This document shows, piece by piece, positions 1-9,670 of a stretch of 64,000 nt of DNA. The stretch's first letter is position 1; each line of letters begins with the position of its first letter. Both the position numbers and the translations under genes were made by a program. Source of the DNA: Microbulbifer elongatus (GTDB lineage: Bacteria; Pseudomonadota; Gammaproteobacteria; Pseudomonadales; Cellvibrionaceae); NCBI RefSeq assembly GCF_021165935.1, contig NZ_CP088953.1, positions 744,001 through 808,000 of the forward strand, written 5' to 3'. The notes beneath the pieces are model-generated. The model was not told the DNA's origin. It saw nothing but the letters and a program-made list of their open reading frames with translations, and did no database searches.

Positions 1-931
1 AGCGCTCGGAGTGCAGATACACCACCTTCGCATTGGGGTTCCGCTCCACCAGCGCATTCCCCACCGCGTGCATCAAGTGGGTCTTGCCCAGACCTACCCC
101 GCCATAAATAAACAGTGGGTTGTAGGCGCCACCGGGGTTATCCGCGATCTGTTGCGCCGCCGCGAGGCCAAGCTGGTTGGACTTACCTTCCACAAATGAA
201 GCGAAGGTAAACCCGCGATTGAGCGCACTGCCGTGTTTGATCGCCCCCTCCACCTCGACCTTGCGCTGGCCCGCACCCGCCGCCGGTAGCGAAGGTGCCG
301 CTACCGCATCGCTGGAGTGCAAATCCGCAGGCAGCTTTTCCGCTGGGGTGAGGGCCTCCGCACTGGCCTCTTCCGCCGCCAGATGGTTGTGCGCTTCCAT
401 CCCGGGCAGACTGCGATTGACGGGCACTGCCTGTGCCGCCGGCTGAGACGCGGGCGCCCGCTCACTCACCGGCGCTGCATGGCGCACCGCGCCTGCGGAA
501 GCAACGGGTGCTGCGGCGTAACCGGGCACAGCACCATTTTCAACAGGAGCGCTTGCCGGCCTTTGCGTGCTCCCACCGCTGTTGCGTGCGTAGCCACCAA
601 AACCGGTGGCCTGACTGTGACTTGTGTGGGACTGCCCACCAAAGCCGCTATCGCCGTTCAGGCTGCGACGGAAGCGCGAAGTACGCCGATCGAGCGATAC
701 CACCTCGACCGGCAGAGAGCGACCAGCAAATTGCTGAACCAGCTCGCGAATACGATCGAGAAACTTGTCGCTTACCCAGTTGAGGATAAAGCGATTGGGT
801 GCAACCAGACGCAGCTCTCCTTCGGAGCTGTCATCACTGACGCGAAGCGGCCGAATCCAGGTGCTGAATTGCTGCGGTGGCAGCTCATCCTGCAAACAGG
901 CAGCACACTGCTTCCAGACGGAATCAGACAA
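1..931 (-). CDS. dnaA: Chromosomal replication initiator DnaA (partial, 3' end outside window)
   Basis: DnaA binds TTATCCACA boxes at oriC, melts the origin and loads the DnaB helicase. The minus strand reads [20 protein letters not shown] at the N-terminus (domain I). A long low-complexity, Ala/Pro/Ser-rich linker (domain II, about residues 90-220) follows, then the start of the AAA+ domain with [20 protein letters not shown], where GGVGLGKTH is the Walker A loop. About 310 codons are present and the rest of AAA+ and the DNA-binding domain IV lie beyond the left edge. I chose a TTG start at 931-929: it follows an AGGGGG ribosome-binding site and gives the family N-terminus, and no ATG fits. 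The gene is divergent from rpmH, the usual order in Pseudomonas relatives. The linker looks longer than in E. coli. Confidence 0.96.
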   Translation of the reverse strand, partial: MSDSVWKQCAACLQDELPPQQFSTWIRPLRVSDDSSEGELRLVAPNRFILNWVSDKFLDRIRELVQQFAGRSLPVEVVSLDRRTSRFRRSLNGDSGFGGQSHTSHSQATGFGGYARNSGGSTQRPASAPVENGAVPGYAAAPVASAGAVRHAAPVSERAPASQPAAQAVPVNRSLPGMEAHNHLAAEEASAEALTPAEKLPADLHSSDAVAAPSLPAAGAGQRKVEVEGAIKHGSALNRGFTFASFVEGKSNQLGLAAAQQIADNPGGAYNPLFIYGGVGLGKTHLMHAVGNALVERNPNAKVVYLHSER

Positions 932-1612
932 GGAACCCCCTAAGAATGACGGAACGAGGTGAACTGCGCCCGGCTAATACCGGCCCCATGATTTACAGTG
1001 GAGCGCCCCCAAAAACGCCGGGCATCACCTCAAAAGAAGGGCGACAGTATATCGGTTAGACTCCGGGTTATCCACAATTCCGCGGGATTTGGGGACAAGT
1101 TTTCCGTGGGAAAGCCTTGAAATATCAATCACTTGACCACTAAGTAATCGCCCACTGACAGAAGATAAAAGAAAGTTATCCACATGAGACTGTGAGTATC
1201 TTGGGACAAACCGGTGCACTCCCGCAAATAATCCCACTAATACAATCACTTACGAAAATGACAGCAAATTCCACCCGCAGCGGACGCAGTGCGGCACCCG
1301 ACTGAGATACGCGACCACCGCCACAGACAGGGCACCACACCGGCTAAACCCGCTATTAAGGATGAGAAGCCCGGGTGGCCCCGGCACTGCGGCGCCGCCC
1401 GTCGATAATCACGGGAATAAACCGCCGTTAGCGTTGCGTTGGTTGGCTTCTTTCTATACAATCCGCCGCCTTCGCAGCGCATAGCCTGCTCCGAAGTATG
1501 TCTTCTCCCAGTGGGGACGGACACACCGCAAACAGGCTAATGCCAAACGCGGTAAAGAGTTACCCAAACTTCCCGGACACGACTCCAGGACAACAATCCA
1601 GGTAGTAATACG
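932..1612. other. dnaA-rpmH intergenic region with DnaA boxes (candidate oriC / dnaA control region)
   Basis: This 681-base gap holds no convincing gene. Two perfect DnaA boxes, TTATCCACA, are seen at 1068-1076 and 1176-1184, both in plus orientation, with near-boxes such as TTGGGACAA around 1200. The stretch 1120-1250 is AT-richer than its surroundings. In Pseudomonas the functional origin lies between dnaA and rpmH, so this is a candidate oriC. The boxes may instead, or also, serve DnaA autoregulation. A second, denser box cluster lies upstream of mnmG (7190-7640), so the assignment is open. Confidence 0.6.
1433..1461 (+). promoter_or_regulatory. Predicted sigma70 promoter for rpmH-rnpA
   Basis: A -35-like TTGCGT at 1434-1439 is followed by a -10-like TATACA at 1455-1460. 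The spacer is 15 bases, a little short. It sits about 150 bases before the rpmH start and faces it. Called by eye only. Confidence 0.45.
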
Positions 1613-1747
1613 ATGAAACGTACATTTCAGCCCAGCAACTTGAAGCGCGCTCGCACCCACGGCTTCCGTGCCCGTATGGCCACCAAGAACGGCCGTAAGA
1701 TTCTGGCCCGTCGTCGCGCCAAGGGCCGCAAGGTTCTGTGCGCCTAA
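1613..1747 (+). CDS. rpmH: 50S ribosomal protein L34
   Basis: The 44-residue protein begins [18 protein letters not shown], contains [18 protein letters not shown] and ends KGRKVLCA, which is full-length L34 and almost entirely basic as expected for a protein buried in 23S rRNA. The gene is too short for many ORF cut-offs. It precedes rnpA by 44 bases, the normal pairing, and is divergent from dnaA. Confidence 0.98.
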   Translation: MKRTFQPSNLKRARTHGFRARMATKNGRKILARRRAKGRKVLCA

Positions 1748-1791
1748 GATTGCCGCCTAGCGAGCAACCTTATACTTGCCACTGAATCACT

Positions 1792-2292
1792 ATGCAGTGC
1801 TCACGCAGCGACTTCGCATTCGCCAAGCCGCTGCGGCTGCTCAATGCGGCGCAGTATCGCGCCGTTTTTGATTCGGCGCCGGTTCGCGCCGCGCAACCCC
1901 AGTTTCTGATCCTCGCCCGCCCCAACGAGCTGGACCATCCCAGGCTCGGCCTCGTAATCGCCAAAAAACACGTTCGCAACGCAACCGACCGCAATCGGAT
2001 AAAACGCATTGCGCGGGAAACCTTTCGCCTGCGCCAGCACGAACTGTTTCCGCTGGATGCGGTGGTGCTCGCCCGAGGCGGTGCCGGTGAACTCGATAAC
2101 GCCGCGCTGGGCAAGATCTTCAACAAACTGTGGCGCAAGCTCGACCAGCGCGCGCGGAATCTGCAGTCGGAGTCCAACCCGTCGCGCAGCGGTAAACCGC
2201 CGCGCCGCAAGTCCACAAACGCACGCCGGGGGCCGAAAAAGGCCGGGCCGGCCCCGGCGGAGTTGCCAAACACACCGGGAAGCAAACCGTGA
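1792..2292 (+). CDS. rnpA: Ribonuclease P protein component
   Basis: RnpA is the basic protein subunit that, with the M1 RNA, trims the 5' ends of tRNA precursors. The 166-residue product has the family body (LRLLNAAQYRAVFDSAPVRA near the start) and the RNR-type signature KKHVRNATDRNRIKRIARE at about residues 57-75. RnpA is usually about 115-135 residues. Here the last 45 or so residues are an Arg/Lys/Pro/Ser-rich tail (for example KPPRRKSTNARRGPKKAG) beyond the folded domain. The stop overlaps the yidD start by four bases (GTGA), indicating translational coupling. Confidence 0.95.
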   Translation: MQCSRSDFAFAKPLRLLNAAQYRAVFDSAPVRAAQPQFLILARPNELDHPRLGLVIAKKHVRNATDRNRIKRIARETFRLRQHELFPLDAVVLARGGAGELDNAALGKIFNKLWRKLDQRARNLQSESNPSRSGKPPRRKSTNARRGPKKAGPAPAELPNTPGSKP

Positions 2293-2558
2293 CCTGGCTG
2301 GCCATCAAGCTGATCCACCTGTACCGGCTGATCGCCAGTCCCTGGGTTGGCAATCAGTGCCGCTTTTATCCCACTTGCTCCTGTTATGCTGAACAAGCAT
2401 TAAAGACACACGGATTCTGCAAAGGGGGTTATTTAACCCTGCGCCGCCTTATAAAATGCCACCCCTGGCACCCGGGGGGGCTCGACCATGTCCCGCCCGC
2501 AAACCACGCACCCGAATCACCGGCGACCGCCGAGTCGCCGCCCAAGCAACAAGGCTAA
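2289..2558 (+). CDS. yidD: Membrane protein insertion efficiency factor YidD
   Basis: YidD is a small membrane-associated protein that assists YidC/Sec insertion of inner-membrane proteins. The 89-residue product begins with GTG and has the diagnostic core IASPWVGNQCRFYPTCSCYA with conserved cysteines, then GGYLTLRRLIKCHPWHPGG. It starts with an amphipathic helix, consistent with peripheral membrane binding. It overlaps rnpA by four bases, and yidC starts seven bases after its stop. Confidence 0.96.
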   Translation: MTWLAIKLIHLYRLIASPWVGNQCRFYPTCSCYAEQALKTHGFCKGGYLTLRRLIKCHPWHPGGLDHVPPANHAPESPATAESPPKQQG

Positions 2559-2565
2559 CGACATA

Positions 2566-4230
2566 ATGGATTGGCAACGCTACACGCTGGTCGGCGGCAT
2601 CGCCGCAGTCCTTCTGGCATTGATTTATCAGTGGAACGCTTTCAAGGAGCAACACACTCCGGCCATTGACCAGAAAACTGTGGTGCACCACCAGAGCGCC
2701 GGCACGGAAACCCTCCCCAGCAGCCAGGCCCAGTCCAGCACCGCAGGTGCCGGTAACGATCTGCCCGAAGGCACTATGCCCGAAGTGGGCAGCAGCGCCC
2801 AGCCAGAACTGATTACCGTCAACACCGACACCCTGAGCCTGCTGATCGACCCCCACGGCGGTGACATCGTCAAGGTAGCGCTGCGCGAGTTTTATGAGGA
2901 AATCGACACCCCGGATCGCCCGCTGATCCTCCTCAACCAGACCCGCAGCCACACCTATGTGGCAAAAAGCGGTCTGGTCGGTGGCAAGGGCAGCTGCTCT
3001 GCGGGCCGCCCGGTATTCACCAGCGATGCCACCGAGTATGCGCTGCAGGAAGGCAAAGACACCCTGACAGTGGACCTGAAGCAGAGCCAGAACAATATCG
3101 GTTTCACCAAACGCTACACCTTTACCCGTGGCGACTACCTGATCAAGGTTTCCTACATTATCGACAACGGCCGTGAGAAACCGCTGCTCGCCGGTATGTG
3201 TGGGGAAATCGTGCGCGACAGTCTGGAACCCCCGGTGGACATGGGCATCGGTATGTCCCCCTTCCTGGGCGCCGCTCTGCACACCAGTGAAGAGAATTAC
3301 TACAAGCAGGATTTCGAAGACATCGCCAAGAAGCCGACCACCGAAACCATCGAGGGCGGCTGGGTGGCCATGGTGCAGCACTATTTCCTGAGTGCCTGGG
3401 TACCCAATCAGCAGGAGCGTAACACCTACACTCTGGAACCCATCGGCAATGGTCTGTACAGCATGGGCTTCACCAGCCCGCAACTGCGGGTGGAGCCGGG
3501 CCAACAGGGCTCCGTCGAGGCGTCTTTTTATGTGGGCCCGAAAGACGTGTACCGCCTGGAAGAGATTTCGCCCTATCTGGACCTGACCGTGGATTACGGC
3601 TGGCTGTGGTGGCTGGCCAAGCCGATGTTCCGCGTGCTGCACTGGATCCACGAGCACCTGGTCGCCAACTGGGGCTGGGCGATCATTCTGTTGACCGTAT
3701 TCATCAAGGCGCTGCTGTATCCGCTGTCCGCCGCCGGCCTCAAGTCCATGGCGCGTATGCGCAAGTTCGCACCGCAGATGAAAAAACTGCAGGAGCAATA
3801 CAAGGACAACCGCCAGAAGCTGGCGGAAGAGACCATGAAGCTGTACCGCCGCGAGAAGATCAACCCGGTGGGGGGCTGTCTACCCATTCTGCTGCAGATG
3901 CCGGTGTTTATCGGGCTCTACTGGATGCTGATGGAAACCGTGGAGCTGCGTCACGCGCCGTGGATTCTGTGGATTCACGACCTGTCGGTGAAGGACCCCT
4001 ACTTTATTCTGCCAGTGATCATGGGCGCCACCATGTGGCTGATGCAGAAGCTGCAGCCGCAACCCACCGATCCCACTCAGGCGAAGATCATGCAGCTGAT
4101 GCCGATCATGATGACCTTCTTCTTCCTGTGGTTCCCGGCTGGGCTGGTACTGTACTGGATCGCCAACAACCTGATCTCCATCGCCCAGACCTGGTTTATC
4201 AATAAGCAGGTTGAGGCGGCGAGCAAGTAA
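2566..4230 (+). CDS. yidC: Membrane protein insertase YidC
   Basis: YidC inserts and folds inner-membrane proteins, including ATP synthase subunit c, alone or with SecYEG. I chose the ATG that gives MDWQRYTLVGGIAAVLLALI, an N-terminal membrane anchor. An in-frame ATG 26 codons upstream lies inside yidD and adds a non-conserved tail. The 554-residue product has the large periplasmic domain (about 60-350) and five C-terminal membrane segments (about 355-545), including LHWIHEHLVANWGWAIILLT and GGCLPILLQMPVFIGLYWML. The positive groove residue is expected in the segment before SAAGLKSMARMRK. It closes the rpmH-rnpA-yidD-yidC unit and is followed by a palindromic repeat and a terminator. Confidence 0.97.
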   Translation: MDWQRYTLVGGIAAVLLALIYQWNAFKEQHTPAIDQKTVVHHQSAGTETLPSSQAQSSTAGAGNDLPEGTMPEVGSSAQPELITVNTDTLSLLIDPHGGDIVKVALREFYEEIDTPDRPLILLNQTRSHTYVAKSGLVGGKGSCSAGRPVFTSDATEYALQEGKDTLTVDLKQSQNNIGFTKRYTFTRGDYLIKVSYIIDNGREKPLLAGMCGEIVRDSLEPPVDMGIGMSPFLGAALHTSEENYYKQDFEDIAKKPTTETIEGGWVAMVQHYFLSAWVPNQQERNTYTLEPIGNGLYSMGFTSPQLRVEPGQQGSVEASFYVGPKDVYRLEEISPYLDLTVDYGWLWWLAKPMFRVLHWIHEHLVANWGWAIILLTVFIKALLYPLSAAGLKSMARMRKFAPQMKKLQEQYKDNRQKLAEETMKLYRREKINPVGGCLPILLQMPVFIGLYWMLMETVELRHAPWILWIHDLSVKDPYFILPVIMGATMWLMQKLQPQPTDPTQAKIMQLMPIMMTFFFLWFPAGLVLYWIANNLISIAQTWFINKQVEAASK

Positions 4231-4255
4231 CAAAATGTTACCCCCGGTGCGGGGC

Positions 4256-4367
4256 GGCGAAGCACCGGGTGGATGGTTTTGAAACCGCTGTGAATACATC
4301 CCTGTACGCTGCGTCAGCGACGTCCCTGTCGCTGACGCTTTCAAAACCATCCACCCGGCACTTCGCC
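4256..4367. repeat. Intergenic palindromic element, class I copy 1 (outer stem plus two hairpins)
   Basis: The outer arms are complementary: CCGGGTGGATGGTTTTGAAA (4265-4284) pairs with its reverse complement ending near 4357, extended by GGCGAAG/CTTCGCC ends. Inside are a small hairpin TACA-TCCC-TGTA (about 4296-4307) and a long inner hairpin GCGTCAGCGAC-GTCCCT-GTCGCTGACGC (4311-4338). The same plan, with different but internally complementary arms, recurs at 28667-28771 and, inverted, at 28845-28956. It lies between yidC and the yidC terminator. Function unknown. Confidence 0.85.
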
Positions 4368-4394
4368 TTAGCATCAGCCGCAAGAACTTCGAAA

Positions 4395-4425
4395 GAAAAA
4401 AGGGCCGCATTTCGCGGCCCTTCTT
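4395..4425 (+). terminator. Rho-independent terminator after yidC
   Basis: A GC-rich stem AAGGGCCGC/GCGGCCCTT with an ATTTC loop is preceded by an A-run and followed by TTCTTCT. It ends the rpmH-yidC unit before mnmE. Confidence 0.8.
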
Positions 4426-4467
4426 CTATATAAACCAAGTAGCAGAAACCCGGATAGACTCAAAAGT

Positions 4468-5841
4468 ATGTCCCAGCAAAGCCTCAGTAAAGACACCATC
4501 GCCGCCGTCGCCACGCCTCCGGGCCGCGGCGGTATCGGTGTGATCCGCCTATCCGGCCCCGAAGCGAAGGCGATCGGAGAACAGCTGAGCCACCGCACCT
4601 TCAAGCCCCGCTTCGCCCACTACTGCGATTTCAGCCATCGCGGGCAAACCCTGGATCAGGGGCTGGCCCTTTTCTTTCCCGGCCCCAACTCGTTTACCGG
4701 TGAAGACGTCGTGGAACTGCAGGGGCACGGCGGACCCGTCATTCTGGATACGCTGATGTCCGCGCTGCTGGAACTGGGGGCGCGCCAGGCGCGGCCCGGT
4801 GAGTTCTCCGAACGCGCCTTTCTCAATGACAAGATGGATCTGGCGCAAGCCGAAGCCATCGCTGACCTGATTGACGCCGGCAGCGCACAGGCTGCCCAGA
4901 ACGCGCTGCGCTCCCTGCAGGGTGTTTTTTCCGAAAAAATCGAAAAGTTGGCCACACAACTCACCAATTTACGTATCTATGTCGAAGCATCGATCGATTT
5001 TCCAGAGGAAGAAATCGATTTTCTCGCCGATGGCAAGGTTGCGGCAGATGTCGAGGCCCTGCTCGCGCAATTGGACCGGGTAGAGGCTCAGGCGCGCCAG
5101 GGCACCATCATGCGCGAGGGGATGCAGGTGGCCATTGCCGGCAAACCCAATGCCGGCAAGTCCAGCCTGCTCAATGCCCTGGCGGGAAAAGACACGGCGA
5201 TCGTGACGGATATAGCGGGAACCACCCGGGATGTACTGCGGGAGCATATTCACATTGACGGTATGCCGCTGCATATTGCCGATACCGCTGGATTGCGTGA
5301 GTCGCCGGATCAGGTGGAACAGATTGGTATGCAGCGGGCCTGGGATGAAATCCGCGGCGCTGACCGCGTGCTGCTGGTGGTGGATGCCGCAGAGGTTCCC
5401 ACACTGGATCCGCAAAAGGCCTGGCCGGATTTTACCGAGCAACTGCCCGACCCGGACAAGCTCACCCTGGTACTGAACAAAATCGACCTTACCGACTACA
5501 CCCCCGGACTGCAGGCTCAGAGTGACGGCGTCCCCATTGTCGCCATCAGTGCGCGCACCGGCGCGGGTATCGAGGTATTACAACAACACCTGAAGCAATG
5601 CATGGGCTACCAGTCTGGTAACGAGGGCAGCTTCAGCGCACGGCGCCGCCACCTGGATGCACTGGCTCGCGCACGGGCCTTTGTCCTGGAGGGCCAGGCG
5701 CAACTGTGTGCGGCGGGAGCTGGCGAACTACTGGCGGAAGATTTGCGTCAGGCACAGCAGGCGCTGGGCGAGATTACCGGTGCGATGACCGCCGACGAGC
5801 TGCTCGGCAAGATCTTCGGCAGCTTCTGCATCGGTAAATAG
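4468..5841 (+). CDS. mnmE: tRNA modification GTPase MnmE
   Basis: MnmE, with MnmG, installs the carboxymethylaminomethyl group at C5 of wobble uridine 34 in several tRNAs. The 457-residue product has the N-terminal tetrahydrofolate-binding domain (starting [20 protein letters not shown]), a helical domain, and an inserted Ras-like GTPase domain with the P-loop GKPNAGKSS at about residue 225, [12 protein letters not shown] and NKID. It ends with the catalytic C-terminal FCIGK. Length and ends are normal. Its partner mnmG is 1.9 kb downstream, separated by a transporter gene on the other strand. Confidence 0.98.
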   Translation: MSQQSLSKDTIAAVATPPGRGGIGVIRLSGPEAKAIGEQLSHRTFKPRFAHYCDFSHRGQTLDQGLALFFPGPNSFTGEDVVELQGHGGPVILDTLMSALLELGARQARPGEFSERAFLNDKMDLAQAEAIADLIDAGSAQAAQNALRSLQGVFSEKIEKLATQLTNLRIYVEASIDFPEEEIDFLADGKVAADVEALLAQLDRVEAQARQGTIMREGMQVAIAGKPNAGKSSLLNALAGKDTAIVTDIAGTTRDVLREHIHIDGMPLHIADTAGLRESPDQVEQIGMQRAWDEIRGADRVLLVVDAAEVPTLDPQKAWPDFTEQLPDPDKLTLVLNKIDLTDYTPGLQAQSDGVPIVAISARTGAGIEVLQQHLKQCMGYQSGNEGSFSARRRHLDALARARAFVLEGQAQLCAAGAGELLAEDLRQAQQALGEITGAMTADELLGKIFGSFCIGK

Positions 5842-5881
5842 GCCGGTGAGGAACGGTTAATGGCGGCTAGCCCGGTACCGA

Positions 5882-7087
5882 TCAGTGGATTTGGCGATCG
5901 CGCCCCGCCAGCGCCCCGCAAGTCGCCATCAGCAATGTCAGGCCAACCCCCACCAGCAGCGGCCCCTGCCAGCTGTGCCAGTGTTCGTGCATGGCGCCAC
6001 TCAGGGCAGGCCCACTCGCCGCCAGCAGATACCCAATAAACTGCGCCATTCCCGACAGGCTTGCCGCCTGCCCCGCACTACCGGTGCGAAACGCCATGAA
6101 CATGATGGCCAGCAGAAAACAACCGCTGGAACCAAAGCCGAACAGTGCCACCCATAACACGGCCAGCGCGGGATACGCGAGCAGCCCCAGCAGTGCTACG
6201 GTCATCAGCAGCGCCATCCCCGCCGCCATCAGGCGCTGATCCCCAAATCGGGCCACCACCGGCCCGAGAAACAGCCCCGGCAACGCCGAAGCCAGCTGCA
6301 TTTCACCGTGCAGGGAACCGGCCACGACCGCGGTAAATCCGGCGTCGGTAAGAATGGCCGGCAGCCAGCTGGCCATGGAATAAAACATCACCGAGTTGAA
6401 ACCGAGGAATAGCGTAATCTGCCAGGCAATCGCAGATCGCCATATTCTCCCCACTGAAGGCTCCGCTGGCGCTGGACCCACCGCTGCGACCGACATGCTC
6501 CCTGCCCTCGCCATCCCCTGAGCCCGCAAACACCAGACGCCCAGCGCCAGTAGCGGCAGCAACCCCACCGCGAGCAGCCCCCCCTGCCAGCCAAACCACA
6601 AGGCCAGCGGCACCATACACACGGATACCAGCGCACCGGCGGTGCCCATGGAAACCCCACTGACACTGGTGGCTTGCGCCACTCGCTCGGGAAAATCCGA
6701 CTTTACCAGGCTGGGCAACAATACATTTCCCAGGGCGATACCGGCACCGATCACCGCAGTACCGGCAAACAGGGTGGCAACCGTCCCGGCGGAACGCAGC
6801 AATACCCCGCAGAAGATCCCCACGAGGGCGGCAAATATGGTGGCAGTGAGCCCCCAGTGCCGCGCCAGGTGGGGCGCAAACAGTGATCCCGCACTGAACA
6901 TCAGCAGCGGCAAGGTCGTGAGCAGCCCCGCGGTACCGGCATCCAGCCCGAGATCCCGCTGAAGCGTGCCGATAAGGGGGCCTACGCCGGTGACCGGGGC
7001 GCGCAGACACGCAGCCATCAGTATCAGGCCAGCGTATAGGAGGAGTGGATTGACCGTACGGGGAACGCTTTGGATTTGTGACACCAA
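5882..7087 (-). CDS. MFS transporter, CynX/NimT family
   Basis: A major-facilitator protein of about 401 residues with 12 predicted membrane segments. The N-terminal LRAPVTGVGPLIGTLQRDLG and the GTAGLLTTLPLLMFS stretch are typical of the CynX/NimT group (cyanate, nitroimidazole or other small-anion export). The substrate cannot be told from sequence. No ATG is available at the N-terminus: a TTG at 7087 or the GTG just after it gives a complete first helix, and an in-frame stop lies directly upstream. No clear ribosome-binding site is seen, so the start is uncertain. It runs against its neighbours, between mnmE and mnmG, and its 5' end faces the mnmG-side DnaA-box region. Confidence 0.85.
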   Translation of the reverse strand: MVSQIQSVPRTVNPLLLYAGLILMAACLRAPVTGVGPLIGTLQRDLGLDAGTAGLLTTLPLLMFSAGSLFAPHLARHWGLTATIFAALVGIFCGVLLRSAGTVATLFAGTAVIGAGIALGNVLLPSLVKSDFPERVAQATSVSGVSMGTAGALVSVCMVPLALWFGWQGGLLAVGLLPLLALGVWCLRAQGMARAGSMSVAAVGPAPAEPSVGRIWRSAIAWQITLFLGFNSVMFYSMASWLPAILTDAGFTAVVAGSLHGEMQLASALPGLFLGPVVARFGDQRLMAAGMALLMTVALLGLLAYPALAVLWVALFGFGSSGCFLLAIMFMAFRTGSAGQAASLSGMAQFIGYLLAASGPALSGAMHEHWHSWQGPLLVGVGLTLLMATCGALAGRDRQIH

Positions 7088-7189
7088 TCAGTTTGAGTTC
7101 GAAATATTGAAAACCGGTTTTCGGGAGCCCGGCGAGCGGTTTCGCCCCGAGCAGTCTGCCTGCTCCCGGGAGGCGCATTCTTCAACACA

Positions 7190-7640
7190 GGTCCCCCCCA
7201 TACAAGCCACAAGAGTTGCCCACAAAAATCCACAAGGTTATCCAGATAGACCACCTATCCAAGCTTCCTGCACAGCTATTTATCCCAGAAAGCCACAGAG
7301 TTATACACACTCTAAAAATCCAAGCCCCTGAAAACCCGACCTGTGGACAAATCAAGGGATGAATGGGTATCAAACCCGGTACGAATCCGGGGACAACTGG
7401 CAGTGCGCCCGTCACCGGCCAAAGTTATCCCATTCGTCCACATCTCCCTACCGTGGTTGTACCCCCGTAAACACAGGGGTTTACCCGGTGTTTATCCTTT
7501 ACTTAAGTCATTGTTTTATAAGGAATTTAAGGATCAATACAGAATATTGCCGGGACTAATAATTACATTAAACATAAACACGTACTTATACGTAAGGTAT
7601 GTATAACTTTATTTATGTATAGATAAGAGTGCAGACTAGG
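7190..7640. other. DnaA-box cluster with AT-rich flank upstream of mnmG (candidate oriC)
   Basis: Part of a 689-base gene-free gap. Boxes seen: TTATACACA at 7301-7309 (consensus match), TTATCCAGA at 7238-7246, TTGCCCACA at 7216-7224, TTGTCCACA on the minus strand at 7342-7350, plus weaker TTATCCCAT (7425-7433) and TCGTCCACA (7434-7442). They are followed by an AT-rich stretch (about 7500-7630) with several TTATA/TTTAT runs that could be the unwinding element. In E. coli oriC is beside mnmG (gidA). This cluster is denser than the one beside dnaA. The box-then-AT-rich layout is what an origin needs, but function is not proven. Confidence 0.65.
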
Positions 7641-7657
7641 AAATTTCAAAATGCCGC

Positions 7658-7686
7658 TTTTTTGCACAGCTCAACACCCCTATAAT
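7658..7686 (+). promoter_or_regulatory. Predicted promoter of mnmG
   Basis: A perfect -10 hexamer TATAAT lies at 7681-7686. With a 17-base spacer the -35 position is only a T-run (7658-7663), so the -35 is weak. It is about 90 bases before the mnmG start. In E. coli, transcription from the gidA promoter beside oriC influences initiation. Confidence 0.5.
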
Positions 7687-7776
7687 GTGCGGCCGAATTT
7701 TTACCTGACTCCCTGTTTATCGGGCTAACCTAGCCAGATCCGTGTGTTTACGCGGCTGGCACCAGAGCTGGATCCT

Positions 7777-9666
7777 ATGGACTACCCCACGCAATATGAT
7801 GTGATCGTGATTGGCGGCGGACACGCTGGCACCGAGGCGTGCCTGGCGGCGGCGCGTATGGGCAGTCGCACCCTGCTGCTGACCCATAACATCGAAACCC
7901 TGGGGCAGATGTCGTGTAATCCGGCCATTGGGGGTATCGGCAAGAGCCACCTGGTGAAAGAGGTGGATGCCCTGGGCGGTGCCATGGCCACCGCCACCGA
8001 CCTTGGCGGAATCCAGTTCCGCGTACTGAACGCGCGCAAGGGGCCGGCGGTACGCGCCACCCGCGCCCAGGCCGATCGCGCCCTGTACAAGGCGGCGATC
8101 CGCAATATCCTGGAAAATCAGCCCAATCTGGATATCTTCCAACAGGCAGCAGACGACCTGATCGTCGAAAATGACCGCGTTTGCGGGGTGGTCACCAATG
8201 CGGGCCTGCGCTTCCTCGGCAAGACCGTGGTGATTACCGCGGGTACCTTCCTCGGCGGGCGTATTCATATCGGCCTCGACAATCACTCCGGTGGTCGCGC
8301 CGGGGATCCTCCGTCCATCGCCCTCGCCGAGCGCCTGCGCGCCCTGCCGTTCCGCGTCGAGCGTCTGAAAACCGGAACCCCACCCCGTATCGACGCGCGC
8401 TCCGTGGACTTCTCCGGGCTGGAGGAACAGTGGGGCGATGCGCCGCTTCCGGTGATGTCTTACCTGGGCAACCGCGACCAGCACCCGCGCCAGGTGTGCT
8501 GCTGGATCACCCACACCAACGAGAATACCCACGACATCATCCGCGGTGGCCTGGACCGTTCACCGATGTATTCAGGGGTGATCGAAGGCATTGGCCCGCG
8601 CTACTGCCCGTCCATCGAGGACAAGGTGCACCGTTTTGCGGACAAGAACAGCCACCAGATCTTTATCGAGCCCGAGGGTCTGACCACCAACGAGCTCTAT
8701 CCCAACGGGATCTCCACCAGCCTGCCGTTCGACGTGCAGATGAATCTGGTGCGCTCGATCAAAGGCTTTGAGAACGCGCATATCACCCGCCCCGGCTACG
8801 CCATCGAGTACGACTTCTTCGACCCGCGGGATCTGCTGCCGTCGCTGGAAACCAAATTTATCGGTGGTCTGTACTTTGCCGGTCAGATCAATGGCACTAC
8901 CGGTTACGAAGAAGCCGCAGCCCAGGGCCTGCTGGCGGGCGCCAATGCCGCTCTGCAGGCACAGGACAAAGACGCCTGGTCCCCGCGCCGCGACGAGGCC
9001 TATCTGGGCGTACTGGTGGACGACCTGATCACCAGTGGCACCAAGGAGCCCTACCGGATGTTTACCAGCCGTGCGGAATACCGCCTGCTGCTGCGGGAAG
9101 ACAACGCGGATCTGCGCCTGACCCAAAAAGGCCGCACCCTGGGCCTGGTGGACGATGTGCGCTGGCAGGCTTTTTGTGAAAAACGCGAGGCCATCGCCTT
9201 GGAGCAGCAGCGTCTCAGGGATACCTGGATCCAGCCGGGATCCGACGCCGCCAAGACCGTCGAACAGAAGCTGCCGCAGCCACTGGCGCGGGAATACAGC
9301 CTGCAGGATCTGCTCAAGCGCCCGGAACTGGAGTACGCAGACGTGGCCGCGCTCAAGGGCGAGCCGGTCTCCGATGAGCAGGTGGCCGAACAGGTGGAGA
9401 TCTCTGCAAAGTATGCGGGTTATATCGACCGCCAGCGGGACGAGATCGAGCGCCTGCAGGCCTACGAGGACACCCCGTTGCCGGTGGACTTCGACTATGC
9501 CGCCGTCTCCGGCCTGTCCAACGAGGTGATCCAGAAGCTGTCCGACGCGCGCCCGGATACCCTGGCCCGCGCCGGCCGTGTGCCCGGTGTGACCCCTGCA
9601 GCGGTGTCGCTGCTGCTGATCCAGCTGAAAAAGCGTGGTCTACTGAACCGCAAAAAGGCGGTTTGA
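7777..9666 (+). CDS. mnmG: tRNA uridine-5-carboxymethylaminomethyl synthesis enzyme MnmG
   Basis: This is the FAD- and NADH-using partner of MnmE in wobble-uridine modification. I chose the ATG giving [20 protein letters not shown], which places the GxGxxG dinucleotide-binding motif near residue 14 and gives 629 residues, the usual family length. A GTG 11 codons upstream is less likely. Conserved blocks are [20 protein letters not shown], the stretch [12 protein letters not shown], and [19 protein letters not shown]. The C-terminal helical domain that contacts MnmE is present. Four bases separate its stop from rsmG. Confidence 0.98.
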   Translation: MDYPTQYDVIVIGGGHAGTEACLAAARMGSRTLLLTHNIETLGQMSCNPAIGGIGKSHLVKEVDALGGAMATATDLGGIQFRVLNARKGPAVRATRAQADRALYKAAIRNILENQPNLDIFQQAADDLIVENDRVCGVVTNAGLRFLGKTVVITAGTFLGGRIHIGLDNHSGGRAGDPPSIALAERLRALPFRVERLKTGTPPRIDARSVDFSGLEEQWGDAPLPVMSYLGNRDQHPRQVCCWITHTNENTHDIIRGGLDRSPMYSGVIEGIGPRYCPSIEDKVHRFADKNSHQIFIEPEGLTTNELYPNGISTSLPFDVQMNLVRSIKGFENAHITRPGYAIEYDFFDPRDLLPSLETKFIGGLYFAGQINGTTGYEEAAAQGLLAGANAALQAQDKDAWSPRRDEAYLGVLVDDLITSGTKEPYRMFTSRAEYRLLLREDNADLRLTQKGRTLGLVDDVRWQAFCEKREAIALEQQRLRDTWIQPGSDAAKTVEQKLPQPLAREYSLQDLLKRPELEYADVAALKGEPVSDEQVAEQVEISAKYAGYIDRQRDEIERLQAYEDTPLPVDFDYAAVSGLSNEVIQKLSDARPDTLARAGRVPGVTPAAVSLLLIQLKKRGLLNRKKAV

Positions 9667-9670
9667 GCGG

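Noticed and set aside
1096..1113. GTTTTCCGTGGGAAA near the dnaA boxes as a parS site
   Set aside because: It matches only about 10 of 16 positions of TGTTTCACGTGAAACA and lacks the CACGTG core expected of chromosomal parS.
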